64,000 nucleotides of DNA from Sipunculus nudus. Lineage: Eukaryota > Annelida > Sipuncula > Golfingiida > Sipunculidae. How positions within the stretch are numbered: position 1 is the first letter of the stretch; the number at the start of each line of letters is the position of its first letter. Below the pieces are notes generated by a model. That model was not told the DNA's origin. It saw nothing but the letters and a program-made list of their open reading frames with translations, and searched no databases. The stretch lies in assembly GCA_026874595.1 (NCBI GenBank), contig CM049312.1:30445456-30509455 (forward strand). The letters run 5' to 3'. Shown piece after piece: positions 52,068 to 64,000 of the stretch. The position numbers and the translations under genes are program-made.

Positions 52068-52478
52068 CTGGAGACGCGAGAGTTAAGCAGTTAAGGCACA
52101 ATCTCCAAGGTCAGCGCGCTAGATGGTGCAGTCTGGACATTTGTCGGTGAAGAGGAGGTGGTCTGTGAACTGATCAGCAGAGAGAAGTTTTCCCGGTGTA
52201 CTGTATGTCAGAGTGTGCGGGCGGCCGATGTAATCTGATTAAAAGACCTTTAAGTTGTTTTTACGGAAGGACTTGTAAACAGCCGATGTGTATTGGTGGT
52301 GGTTGAGCCCACACAACAGACTCAGAACAATTTTTATGACGATTTGTGTGTGTGGTACCGAATGTTGTCGTGAGTGGTGGCATATTCGGGTTCGGATATA
52401 TGGATTTTCCCAGGATAATACTGTAGTGTCAAACGTTATTTGTGTGATGCAACAGAGAAGCTGTGTTAAGCCAGTGAT

Positions 52479-52877
52479 TTGTTGGACGGCGAAAAGCGCT
52501 TGCGTACCGTGTTTATTGTTTGTAAACTCAAAGATTATATTCCTATGTCACGTGCACGACGATCATGTGACCAGCGGCCTTGGTGTCAGGCGGACTTTCT
52601 GTCCAGTGTGCATTCAGGATTAGTCAGGTCTCTGTTCACCTGTGCATTTATATGGACTCTATGGATTTTTTTTGTATTATGTGCGTGGAACGCCTCCCCA
52701 GATAATTATAAGTTTATTTTTATTATACTTTATCCTCTTTGGGTGTATGTGAGTGTTTCAGCCGATTTGGTCCACCGTTTAAAAGAACTTGGAAAGTTCA
52801 TCCCTTCGGAGGTGAAGCATTCGCAGGGATTGAAAATCTATGAGAAATTTGTTGTAGCCCTTAAAAAAATTAAATGA
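52479..52877 (+). CDS. Unrecognised 132-codon open frame, doubtful
   Basis: The predicted protein has a hydrophobic middle (about residues 50-90, two possible membrane segments) and ends in a lysine-rich helix-like stretch (HRLKELGKFIPSEVKHSQGL). The first in-frame codon called as a start may not be ATG. The TATA-like element upstream is conserved between the duplicates, but the frame is broken in copy A. It may be a remnant of a retroelement gag-like region or non-coding 5' DNA. I do not recognise it. Confidence 0.25.
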   Translation: MLDGEKRLRTVFIVCKLKDYIPMSRARRSCDQRPWCQADFLSSVHSGLVRSLFTCAFIWTLWIFFVLCAWNASPDNYKFIFIILYPLWVYVSVSADLVHRLKELGKFIPSEVKHSQGLKIYEKFVVALKKIK

Positions 52878-53514
52878 TAGCACTCTGTTTGCGTGATAGG
52901 AAATAATTTCCCCATTCAGTCTCACCGGAAGAGCAAATGTATTGCAACACGTGTAATTGACCCATATTGATTACGCAGAGAGTGTCAGTATGTAAGCCCT
53001 AATCTTGATGACGTGGAGTTATGCAGCCATTTTCTTTTCCGTAACGGCATGTTCGAATGATAATTTTTTACCGGTAGCCATACTGTTAGATTTATGTGAC
53101 AGAGAAGTGGCTGGTTACGAAAATACCTGAATGCACAAGCCGGCATGTGAAAGTACATTTCTCATCAATTTATTCAAATGTTATACGAAACATTCTTACA
53201 AATTATGCATAAAAATAGAGTGACTGTGTATACTTTTGATGAAATCATCTATTGCCAGCCAGGACAGGTGTAACGACTGAGATAGTTACTTTGAAGTTTT
53301 GCGATATGGAATTGCAGCAAGATCAGACACAGATACATAAATACCGGTTTTGACGCTGTCAGCGTCAAAGGGAGTCGGGTTTCAATAGTTGCAGTTTCTG
53401 ATAAGATTTCGCAAGTGATATGGCCCCTGACATGAGCCAGTGAACACAGCCTAGTACATAAATACTTCTTGGTCGTAGAGAACACTTGATATACACGTAT
53501 TGTGGTGACATGCT

Positions 53515-53583
53515 TTCCGGGGGAGATTGAATCAGTGATATAAAACACCTTTGGATAAGTCACTGTCTCACATTATTGCCAAC
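53515..53583 (+). promoter_or_regulatory. Core promoter / 5' UTR of the galactosyltransferase gene
   Basis: A TATA-like gatataaaac lies about 45 bp before the ATG, in a block conserved in all three copies (also 37730 and 38297). The short distance implies a very short 5' UTR, or that transcription starts elsewhere. Confidence 0.45.
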
Positions 53584-56500
53584 ATGGCTATCATGAGGAA
53601 GACACTGGTGCTACTGCTGATTGCAACTATTACTTCTTCTTGTATTTATCTTGTGTTTTGTTTCAGGATGAATTTAAACCTTACTACTCTAGACTCCAGT
53701 GTGACACCGGCTCCATGTTACTTCAATGTATCTGGAAAAGGTAAGAACAGTCACTTTAAATATTGGTTTTCATGACAGTAAAGATGTTAGGTAACTCATC
53801 AGCTTAGTCCCCCCCCCACGAATGAAAAATTATATATTTCGTTTTTTTTTCTCCTTTTTTTTATTTTCCATTTCCGATATTTTCTGGTTGCGCTACATGT
53901 GAAATATGGCTGATTTTGAACAGATGAAATTCGGGCACTGTGTAAGTCAGGTCACATATTTAAACCTGCAGAATATTTATTTTTGACCTTGATCTTACTT
54001 AGTCCAAAGACCATACACTATTATTGGATTCTCCATTATCATCCACTTCTCTCCCTGTTTGCTTCAGATTTTAAAGTTCTAAACAGGAACCTAAAATAAT
54101 TATTTTTTTATGAATATTTTTATGAAAATATATCACAAGTTAAAATACTATATAACATGTAAATTCCAAGGTACCACTGTAAAAACAAATTGAGAAGTTG
54201 ATGCTAAAAAGCTAAAGAGAATATCCAACTACAATTGACAAGTTAACTTTAAAAGAATGCTACTCTAAAAAGGTCAGTTTTAAGGTTCTTTGCTTTTCGG
54301 AAATTTTCGATTTCGGCAAGCCTTTTTGTCAGTTCTGTATGTTTGTCTGCCGGAATCGCATGTTGGTCAGTTCCGTTTGTCTGTTTTTTTGTTTGTCCCG
54401 ACTCTACAGGCATCAATTTTGCAGTAATTGCTCTCACACGTATATGATCACTATATTATTGTCCACATAGAAGCCTATTATTTTTAGTCATCATGGGTCA
54501 AAAGTCAACCTCAGGGTCATCAAGAACCCTAAAAATGGAATTTTTCTTCACAACTTTGTCAAGAATGCTCGTAGCCGCATAAACTGTAGCCCTAAGGCCA
54601 CAGTGTTGCAGGAATCTTGTTTAAACTGGCATATCGTAAGTCTAACACTAGTATCTCGAAATTGTTTTTACATTTTTTTAATACAGCCGCTAGGGGCACT
54701 GGATGCAAACCTCCCTAACATATCATGTTTTGGCCATATCTCTAAATTAAAAGCCTCAATTTTATAAACTATTTCTTATTTTCTTCCTCTGAGTCTTCTC
54801 CATAACATGGTTTAGTCGATTGGCTTCAATCTTGTAATGCTGTGTCAGTATGTATGTCTGTTTGTCAGTTGCCGTCAATTTCGCATGTTTGCTGGTTCCT
54901 GCGTCCTACATTTAGCAATCTACAGGCCACAGTTTAGCAGGAATCCTTTTAAATTGTATATCTAATGTCTTACACTAATATCTAAAAAAAAAAGATCTTT
55001 CAATTTTAGGATATGGCCGCTAGGGGAGCTGCACTCAATTCTCCACAACATATGATATGTATGCCATATCTCCAAAACTATAAACCTCAATTACATAAAC
55101 TATTTCTAATTTTCTTCCTCTGAGTCTTCTCCATAACTTGGTTTTTTCGATTGGCTTCAATCTTGTGCTGATTTATCAGTATATATGTCTGTTTGTCAGC
55201 TGCCGTAAATTCCCCATGTATGCTGGTTCCTGCATCTTACATTAAGCAATCTACAGGCCACAGTTTAGCAGGCATCCTTTTGAAACTTGTACATCTTATG
55301 TCTTACACTAATATCTCGAAATGGAATTTTCATTTTCATGATATGGCTGTTAGGGAGCGCTGCACTTGATCCTCCATAACATATGATTTTTGGCCATGTT
55401 TCCAAAATTATTATCCTCAATTACATAAATTATAGCTTATTTTCTTTCTCTGGGACTCTGGTTTGATAACCTGGTCTCAATCTTGTGTCACATTTTCAGT
55501 ATATCTGTCTGTTCGTCAGTTATCTTCAATTTTGCCTTCTTGTTGCTTCTTGTTAATGCATATGGCCACAATTTAGCAGGACTATCTTTTTACACTTAAA
55601 CATATCGTACATCGGAACAATTTATGGAAACAGTATGTGTATTAATTATATAGGTCAAAGGTCAAGATCAAGGTTATCAAAACACGTCAAATGCTTGTTT
55701 CCTTCATAACTTTGTCAATATTGGTTCTATCTTAAAAAATATGGCTCATTCTCTATCTCTTTGTCATTCATTCGACTGTTTCCACATCATTTCCGGCAAG
55801 CGCTCGATCTCTGGTGGTCTAGTTTTAATTGGTGAGATGTTGTTGGCGGAAAGAATATCTTTAGGAATAGAATCCCAAAGTTTTGGAGCAGCATCTGCTA
55901 TATTAGTTCGCTGCGTAAAATAATCACACACCTTTATTCGAGATTGTTAACTGACTTCATTTCATGTTCCCTTGACACTAGGTAACAACATGCTTCTAGG
56001 AAAGGAAATACCAATTACAACGCGTTTCCCACTGGAAGTTGGCTATGGAGGCACATGGATGCCACGTGAATGTATTCCACGACAGAAAGTCGCAATCCTT
56101 GTACCGTACAGAGACAGAAAGAAGCATTTGAAGACGTTCCTTAGTTACATGCATAAGTTCTTACCTCGACAGCAGATAAGCTACACTATATACATAATAG
56201 AACAGGTATTGAAATGACCCGCTCATCCGGGCTTTTTTATATCACTATCCAATTTTTATAAGCAAATAATTGTTCCACGCGATTAACGTATCTTATTATT
56301 TATTCTTTTACGGAATAACTGAATGATCACCATATATTTGTAATACAAGTACTAACTGCTGCTGCCTAATCTTTCACTGAAATCAATAGTAATATTATTT
56401 ATACATTATTTAATTTTAAGCAAAGGCTTTGTTATTTGGTTCTTCTATATATTTTTTTTTAAATATCATCCAACTCAACAAATATATCATTTTTATTTGA

Positions 56501-59500
56501 TTAAATCCCATTAAAAGGATCCCTTTACTTCATGGAAAAGTAAACTTTAAAGGAAGGCACTGTGCCCAACGATCGGTTAAAAAAATGACGACGTAGCGTT
56601 ACTTAAGCGACCTCTGGTGGAGATTATTATGATCATTATGATATCATATATGAATAATTCATGTATTATTCTCACTTATGGTTTATACTTAGGACCCAGG
56701 AGCCCCTTTTAACCGTGGTATGCTGGTAAACATAGGATTTTCCGTGGTATCAGCAAGATCAACTTACGACTGCTTCATAGTGCATGACGTAGATTCACTC
56801 CCGGAAGATGACAGAATCGACTACACATGCACAGATCAACCACGTCATCTGTCAGTGGCCCAGAGCAAATACGGATACAAGTACGAATTGCAAAGGATCT
56901 TTTTATCACAATAAATGTAGGTTATTCCATAGACTCTAATGGTTAGGGTCCAATGTATGAACGACAACAAAATATTTTGTTTTATAAATCAGATTATTAA
57001 TCTCTATGAATCTGCCTATCAAATCTATTAACTATGGCTGACAGTTGGATATGAAATCAAACAATCTTTACCTTAAAGTTTTAGTGGGGATAGAGGATAC
57101 CAGTTAATAGACTCAATGTATAAAAAATCTTTTATTAAAAATAGTCACATGTGCTATGTAACAATACACATATTTTAATAGTTCGTATGTTCGCTTTGAT
57201 CTTTAGACATCAGAATCGATATATACGATACGATATTCATTTTTTACAGCATGCCGTATCGTTTGTATTTTGGTGGTGTGGTAGCCTTCACTGCAGAGCA
57301 GTTTAGCAACGTGAATGGTTTCTCTAATGGATATTTTGGATGGGGAAGGGAAGATGACGACTTATATAAGAGGTACATATATGTCTGTTCCAAACAAGGC
57401 ATCTACGTATATACATGATTGTCATACGTATCCACAGACGATTACGGATCTTGACATTTTGCTTTTGTATCCGACCAACATTTGAACTATTTTAAGTGTT
57501 TTTAATGCAGAAGTCAATATAATTTTACAAGGGAAAATATCAATTATAAAAAAAACATGTTATAAAACGTCACACTATGTTCAGCTACATTATTGTTCTA
57601 GACCATTCAACCCAAAACGTCAAAAAAAGTTTTATTTTCTCACTAAATGGGGTATGTGACATAAGAGAAAAAAGTTTGTAAAAGATCGAAAAACGGAAGT
57701 TTAAAATGACGAAATGGTTGACCGCTAATCCCGAAATATCAAATGTACATTTATCGAAGAGTTATAAATTTGGCATCTACCAAATACTAGGATTTTTTGA
57801 GTCAAGAAATCCATTGAAGCCAATGAAAGTATCGCAGGTGCTCACAAATCAAAGATGTAGTCAAAATGGCTACAAAGAACCTAAATGGGAACAAACCATT
57901 TATTTACCATCATGTGTCGAAGAATGGTAGTGAATCAAGCTTGAAGAAGCTGGTTATACATAAATCCAAGATAGCACCCATTATGGCCTCCGAAATGGTT
58001 TACTTAAACACGATTGTTATCAATATAATTGAGATTCTTATCTGCAAATAGGATGTATGATATACAAAGCCATAAATATGATCCCCCTGATTCAATTCAT
58101 TTCCATGAACGCTGCTTCCACCTTCCTCCCTCTGCTTCTGTTATGCAGTATCGGCTCTTTTCAAATACTTTTCAAAATCTTTTCTATAATGTGGGCACCT
58201 TTGAGACTGGGCCAAGCTCACCATTTTATAGAGATGCCCACTATATGGAGGTTATAGCTGTCACTTTCAGTGCTGCCACCTGCTTTGACATGTCTATAGT
58301 TACTCTGGTTTTAAGAGTACTTTTTTAAATTAATTTATGTTTTTCCTTCCTGTTTTAAAACATAAAGGTAAACAAGTAAAGATTTATAATTGTTTATATA
58401 AATATATACACACATATATGTACACTTAATATACACATATACACATATATTAATATATGGTTGTGTGATTTATAATATATATCGATGGACATAACCTACA
58501 AGTATTGGTCCTATTATTTAAATCTGCTAATATTTTGATAAGTTACCCAAGGCATCCTTAGATATTCCATACTGTTCTATAAAACTTTATCGCAGACAAG
58601 CCATTTTTGGAACAGTAAATATTTTAGGTCTATTCCTACCTTTGCTAGTATATTTCTGTTTGGGGGTTGACGTTTTATAAGTGGGCAATGCATGCGAATG
58701 ATCAGTGTCTGGTGTTGATACTAAGTAAGCATTGTAAGCATTGCTCTAGGCTGGGGGTGGGTGGGGAGTGCGGAACCTTAATCTGTTAGTTCATCTCAGA
58801 GTACCAATTAAGTAACTGGATGAATGAGCAGGGCGGCCACTCATTGTAATAACTACAGCATTTTCTTTACTTCGCTGACATAGGAAAAGTCTAGTGACTG
58901 TCAGATCAAAGTATGCTTATCAGTCCAATATGAATTGCTACTGAGTGGTGTTTTCGCTGTTGGGTGTAATCCATCAGTAGAACAATCAGTTCAGGAGCAA
59001 GTGCAGGCATTTAAAAGAAGTCTAATTAGTATGCATGTATCCAATACCTAGCCTTGAGTCAGGAGAATATTATTATGATTGTGTAATCAGACAGTAAGAA
59101 ATTAGACAGAAGAAAAAGAATTGGGACTGGCCAAACGTGCCCACTTTATAGAGGGTGCCCACTTAATGGAGGTGCCTACTCAGAGAGGGTTGACAGTACA
59201 TTTCTTTAATGTGGATTGCCTGCTACTAAGTACACGCCTATATGCTCTGACATGAAGTTGCTCTCTTATTAACTTCGGTTCGTATTTACAATTTTAATAG
59301 CGACTTTGATGCCTTATTAGTTTTATTTTTGCCTGAGATTAGTTCACGATATAGGAGTTTCTTGCCTTAAAGACCTGTTAAGGGATGTGCCTCAAAAGGG
59401 ATAAGGCTGGGTCAGGTTGACATAGTTTTCCGAGCGAAGATGAGCTTTTATACTCATTGCCTTGAAGACCTGTGCTAGACCACCCAAAAAAAAAGGGATA

Positions 59501-62277
59501 TGCCTCGGTCCGGTTGGTAGAATGTTGTTCTAGTGAGTTGTACAGGTAGATATCTTGGATAACAATCTACAGAACTGCATTTCAGTTAAGACACAAAGAG
59601 ATAGCACGCAATTATCCTGGCATTAACTGGGCTTGGTGTACCGTACCTGTTTTTTTTTCTGCATGTTTCATCACCTCCAAAAAGAATCCTCGAAAGGCGC
59701 ACTCGTTTGAGAGTGAACGGGCTATGTGTCAGTCATCCCATTTAGTGTGCAGATGGCTTACCTGGACGGGGGCCGACCATGACATATCTTATGCTCCTCG
59801 GCAAAGTCTCGAACTCACAGTCCTCGGCCTTATGCTGTGGGTAGCTTTCTCGGCCCATTTTAACAAGGAAGGGGGGGGGGGGGGGGGGGGGGTTCAAGTC
59901 TTTTGATAATACACCTCTTTGGGAATTGGTGGAAAATTTCTGTTATGATTTTGAAATGTCTGTTTATGAGTGCGTGAAAACATTATCTTCATTTCTTACA
60001 AATGGGATTATTCACTTTTCATAGTGTACCCTGGATTCAGTCCGTTATGGGCGACATGTCATTCGGAAAAGCTATTAAGGCCTTTACCATGAAAAATGAT
60101 TTGCCATTCTTACCAAACATTCCTGGCTGATTCTCATATCCTTTCTGAAAATAAAAAAACCTAACAACTGATTTTAAGTTTTATGTAGCATCCGTAGGGG
60201 GTCGGCGAGTTATCCAGGCAAATGGTTAGGAAACTGTTCGTTCAATTTATCAATTCTTAATGATGAATTATACAAGTGAACCTGAAAGTTCCCGTGGACA
60301 GTGTATGGTACACTGTAATGATCTCTCGTTCCAATGGATGGTCTTTCCTTCACTCCGCTTCTTAAAAGACTCTTTATATTATAGCTTTTTATATGTTCGA
60401 TTTTCTGGGAAGAACGTTTGTAATTGAAAGCTTGTACTCTAAAGTTGGGAACCATCGCGCCTCAGCCAAAAAAAAAAAAAAAAGAATGGTGGATCAGAAT
60501 ATCAATACGGAACTTATTTTAGGAGGCTCAACTAAAAAGTAAATAGAACTCCGATAAATCCGATATAAGTGACTGCGCCATTATATGTATTATTTTTTTT
60601 AGAATGAAGAACAGAAATTATACGGTTTTGAGGTATCCATCATCAATATCTCGATACAGAAATCTTGAACACGAGAATGCTCGCCCAAGTAAAACGAGGT
60701 AAGATATGTTCCTCTTGTTCTTACGGTCATAAAGTTTAAGAGCAACAATGGATTATTAGTTACGTATCTATTATATGTAAATGAACATTACAGTATATAA
60801 AAAGATAGACGAATGAGCATCCCGTTGCACTGACATTTCAATGAGAAGTAAACATATGGAAATTATATGTTAATATTTAGTCATCTGAATTTCAAATATA
60901 TAGTCAAAACATTTAAAACAACGAATCTGTGAAGATGTATCGAAACATTAGTCCTTTATGTCTAGGAAATTAAACATATTTGTCATCAGATGATGGACAA
61001 ACATGTTATCAAAGGTTTCCTACCTGAAATGGATTCATTTTTGATGTCTCAATGCAAACAAAAAAAACCTCACTTAATTCCAGCCTATGAAAATTGTTAG
61101 TTTCAGTCTGAATCCAAGATGGTTGCCGTTATTAGCAATGACATATTAAAGTTGTTATAATATTTGCTGAAAGGGCCATGTCTTCGATCTAAGCATAACC
61201 CCCTACCCCTTTTTTTCTCTCGAGCCACCTTGACGTCACTTCCTGATCAGCTAATTAATACCTAGCACTGATTCAGACAGACTCCAAGGAAATTTTTGTA
61301 GTCACTAAGTGCATAGTAAAACATTTAAGGATGAAAGGAATATTTTATGCTTGCAGGTCAAAATTTATACCTTATTGACCATTAGATGATATATTTTTGC
61401 GCAGAAGTGTAATTGAAGCAGATTAAAGTGTTATTTTCAATTTGCTCATTCATTCTGCCATAAGAAGTACATATCATGCATTTGGGTAAATATCAATGTC
61501 AAAGTCATCATGATATATCAATGGTTGCAGGGACAAGTTGATTGTCCTATCTATATGTCCCTGGTGTATTTTTATTTTATTCACTTACCATATAATGGCC
61601 GGATTAAAAGACTCGGGAATAAAATGTCAGCTGAAGCACGCCTAAGTCAGTGACCTTAGTTAGGGGCCGTGCATTTGCCCGAATAAGTCTTGTTCCTTAG
61701 GTTCCCAGAGATCAACATGTCGATGGTATCTATTGTCGCGTATACATATTATCGTTTCTGTAGTTTTCCTAGGGCCAGGCTGCTACCCACCTCGCTGAAG
61801 GTTCAATCATAACATACTAACAGCCATGCTGAACTAGAGCCATGGGCTTTTGTGAGGTAAAACCTGAATTCTGACCATGATAAAATATATTTTGCCTGCT
61901 ACGTGGCAAAAAAAAAAAAAAAAAAAAGAAAAGAAAAACAGATTTTGTTAGGAACCTTAGACATTCATATCCTTTTAAACTATCAATTTAAGAAATATAG
62001 GTCACACCAATATTATTTTTTTTTGTAATTGCAAGACTGTTTCATGAACAATTAAACATAGCCAATGTATAAACATGAATGAAAATGTTCCTTTACCATT
62101 ATTTGTAGGGATCAGTATTTCAAGATGTGGAAGAAACGTGCGGAGAAGGATGGATTAAACAGCCTTGAATATAGTCTTCTTGAATATTCAGAGAAGCCGT
62201 TATATACTTACTTGTACGTTTCCATTAACCAGACAATAGTAATGAAGCATGTCGACGCTTTAATACAGATGATGTAA
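53584..62277 (+). CDS. Beta-1,4-galactosyltransferase-like enzyme, six exons
   Basis: The exons are 53584-53740, 55982-56205, 56693-56880, 57250-57372, 60603-60698 and 62109-62277. All have GT-AG ends, and the 957 nt encode 318 residues. GT7-family enzymes transfer galactose from UDP-galactose to terminal GlcNAc in the Golgi lumen. It is a type II protein: a signal anchor at residues 7-27, then a very short stem (sequons at N32 and N48), then the catalytic domain with [10 protein letters not shown] (89-98), [11 protein letters not shown] (133-143), DVD (159-161), PRHLSVA (177-183), YFGGV (196-200), GWGREDDD (220-227) and a metal-site histidine (254). By spacing, Y196, D161, W221 and H254 correspond to Tyr289, Asp254, Trp314 and His347 of bovine B4GALT1. 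The retained Tyr favours UDP-Gal over UDP-GalNAc. Asn251 stands where B4GALT1 has metal ligand Met344. ATG 53584 is chosen because the upstream in-frame TTG is not a start. No disabling change is visible. Confidence 0.93.
53741..55981 (+). other. Galactosyltransferase intron 1, with tandem repeats
   Basis: The first 375 bp belong to the segmental duplication. The rest contains the 330-bp tandem array described separately. The short frames at 54249-54437 (-) and 55741-55923 (+) have no support. Confidence 0.7.
54480..55720 (+). repeat. About 330-bp tandem repeat, 3-4 units, in intron 1
   Basis: The phrase 'ggccacagtttagcagg' recurs near 54597, 54927, 55256 and 55565, each time followed by 'cttacactaatatctcgaaa' and later 'cttcctctgagtcttctcc' and 'gtatgtctgtttgtcag'. 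Periods are about 330, 329 and 309 bp, with moderate divergence. Confidence 0.8.
57373..60602 (+). other. Galactosyltransferase intron 4
   Basis: The intron is 3.2 kb and non-coding. Two diverged direct copies (about 58195-58255 and 59115-59175) share 'tttatagag', 'gcccact' and 'atggaggt'. A long G-run lies at 59871-59892. Frames at 57706-58330 show no family features. Confidence 0.6.
59871..59892 (+). repeat. Poly-G tract in intron 4
   Basis: A G-run of about 22 bases. It could form a G-quadruplex in the transcript and its length may be unreliable. Confidence 0.85.
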
Positions 62278-64000
62278 ACTACTCAGTGACATGAACTGCT
62301 AAGTGGTATAAGAGTAGTATAGATTGAAATCTTCAACAAATTGTGTTGTGAGTGTTGTTGTTGACGTCAATACTTACAAAAGGATGAAATACATATAAAT
62401 CCTAACAAATGAGCACACGTTTACAATAGCCAAATCTGGTTTCGTTTCCCCTCTAAACGTAATCCTACTAGATCTTATGTAGAAAGAGTCTAATATCACA
62501 TCCACTAAGCAAGCAGTCCTGTTCAGTCAGCTTTATTTAGCCTTGCATCAATTTAATAATTATAGACCTTAGTTTTTCAACTCTGCCTCCTCTGACTTTA
62601 TCTTCGTTTGGCCTAATAGCTAGAAATGCAATTAGATATCATCTTTATCTTTGCTGAGTGTGCGGGGGTCCCCGAGTTCCTCAACTTCGGCGCTCGAGCG
62701 TCATCTTTCCCTTCTTTAGTTCAGTTGAGTTTTGTACCTTCTTTCTTCCGAGACAAAACGCCGGGTAACTTGAAAAAATATTATGATTGACAGTAGTGCC
62801 ACTTAACAATTGTAACGCAGCTCCTCAGTGACCAAATGTTGGGCTTGAAGTGCCAAAGTTATCCTGATTAAGGTATTTTTTCATATTTCATATATATCAT
62901 CGGGTATTCGATATTATTTCTCGACGGGTCTGTCGCAGCGCCGTCTATAAGAAACTACGCCAGTGAACTCATGTTAACTCGGCCGATAGAATACCCGTCT
63001 CCACTATCTCGGCTGATGTTAAGCGGATCTGTTCTAGGCATATATAACTGTTACTTTCCAATCGGCAAAAAATATGGATGAAATTACGCCAAATTTAGTA
63101 CGTAAGTGCTCCACTGATAATTATTCAAATATCTGTAATTGTTTACAGCTAATTGTGGTATGAAATGATGTATGGGTTCATGAGAGATATGATCTCCAAT
63201 ATGTTTATCCTTTAGCTGTTGGTGCAAGTTTCTCGCTGAGAAACTAATAAATCAAACTTTATACTTAATTTTGCATAAAACATACAGGCTAGACCGATCT
63301 AATTTACGAAAATGGTTATGGAAGATAAATCTAGTTAGTTAAAGATTAACTAACATACAAAGCTGTAACGAAATAATCCCTTCGCCCAACCTCTATGGGC
63401 CCTAAGTGTTCCACTGGCCAAATAATGCAAGGGTGTGCCATGTCTGTGCGTTGGACTCAAGTAATCTGTTGTTTACACACACAGCAGCATCTCGGGATTA
63501 GCTACGTCATTGCACATACAAACGCACATGAAGACGACGAAATAGCCGTTGAAAATGACGACGTATTATGCCTAAACAACTTATACTGTTATCACACCAG
63601 GTTATGCAAATAGCGTTCAGTTTGAACTGTCAAGACTTATATTTCGGATACAGGGTTAACCAGAGAATATGAACTAAACAAGATGGAAAAATACGCATGT
63701 GATGAGTAGAGCTGATTTGTAGGCAACTAGAAAATGGTTCTTTTAAGGCACGGCCGGCTAAACACGAAAAAGTGAAGCATAATTCCACGTGTAAATATTT
63801 ATGAAATCTTTTTTCATGTATAATGGTATCGGGTATAAAAATAGTTGAAAGGCAAGACTCGTATATAATTATACAGGCTACGTGAAAAGTAGGCCCGACA
63901 GAAGTTTGCTTTAGGAGAGAGATAGTATCAGGCCAAGATCTTGCATACTATTAAGAAAGCAAAACGTTAAATTAAAATACTTGTTCAAGATTGATTTCTT
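62278..64000. other. Downstream flank, no recognisable gene
   Basis: It follows the galactosyltransferase stop. I saw no canonical AATAAA close by and no exon with family motifs. The 72-codon frame at 63395-63613 lacks recognisable features. Confidence 0.5.

Larger units (their letters stand above)
39970..54115 (+). repeat. Segmental duplication, copy B
   Basis: This is the direct-orientation paralogue of copy A and holds the intact promoter and exon 1 of the galactosyltransferase gene. It is longer than copy A without its insertion because of three insertions (40432-41000, 43352-45002 and 46802-49501). The intervening parts 42370-43350, 45010-46800 and 49512-52050 are non-coding as far as I can see and align with copy A. 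Confidence 0.85.

Noticed and set aside
57706..58328. Several 60-99 codon frames in galactosyltransferase intron 4
   Set aside because: They lie between well-phased exons and show no family motif, domain or splice support.
63395..63613. 72-codon frame near the right edge
   Set aside because: There is no recognisable motif and no exon-like splice context.
1..64000. CRISPR arrays, rRNA, tRNA genes
   Set aside because: None seen. Repeated units found are tandem satellites without spacers, and no cloverleaf with A and B boxes was recognised by eye.

Overview
The window is animal nuclear DNA: AT-rich, with short exons joined by consensus GT-AG introns, abundant (TA)n microsatellites, L1/Tx1-type LINE remnants and large DNA-transposon genes. 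The repeat content fits a marine invertebrate, most likely a mollusc or other lophotrochozoan; this is an inference, since no taxon-diagnostic gene was seen. All gene calls come from reading frames, splice signals and remembered family motifs, not from searches. LAYOUT. (1) One ancestral segment is present twice in direct orientation. Copy A is 1-7500 continued at 37582-39660. Copy B is about 39970-54115. Both carry a decayed LINE ORF2, several kilobases of shared non-coding DNA, a TATA-bearing segment, and the promoter plus first exon of a beta-1,4-galactosyltransferase-like gene. (2) Copy A is split by one 30-kb nested insertion, 7501-37567. It is bounded by a 14-bp target-site duplication (7487-7500 and 37568-37581), and copy B shows the matching empty site near 52874. 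(3) The insertion is a nest of mobile elements: a plus-strand LINE ending in an A-rich tail at 37569; within it a convergent pair of spliced genes, a RecQ-like helicase (7808-11787, +) and a 974-residue DUF6589-like transposase (21389-12927, -), together forming a probable large Academ-type DNA transposon; an intact L1-type ORF1 (21866-22798); about 4 kb of AT-rich DNA of unknown origin; the LINE ORF2 (27313-30314 and 36595-37331); and a second, minus-strand LINE (30315-36580) with its own 14-bp target-site duplication. Removing that second LINE restores the host LINE frame exactly. (4) Copy B has separate insertions: about 0.56 kb near 40432-41000, a 1.65-kb element made of about ten 155-bp tandem units (43352-45002), and a 2.7-kb element with a 10-bp target-site duplication, long inverted arms and a terminal hairpin (46802-49501). 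Copy A also has a solo-LTR-like insertion near 38666-39438. (5) The one gene that looks functional is the six-exon beta-1,4-galactosyltransferase-like gene, 53584-62277 (+), 318 residues, whose promoter and exon 1 lie in copy B. The matching exon 1 in copy A (38369-38511) is broken. (6) 62278-64000 shows no recognisable gene. HOW THE PARTS RELATE. The helicase and transposase face each other and probably mobilised one element, but both carry disabling changes here: a lost splice donor and a stop in the helicase, and two one-base shifts and a stop in the transposase. The order of events readable from the sequence is: segmental duplication, LINE insertion into copy A, then insertion of the DNA transposon and the second LINE into that LINE.
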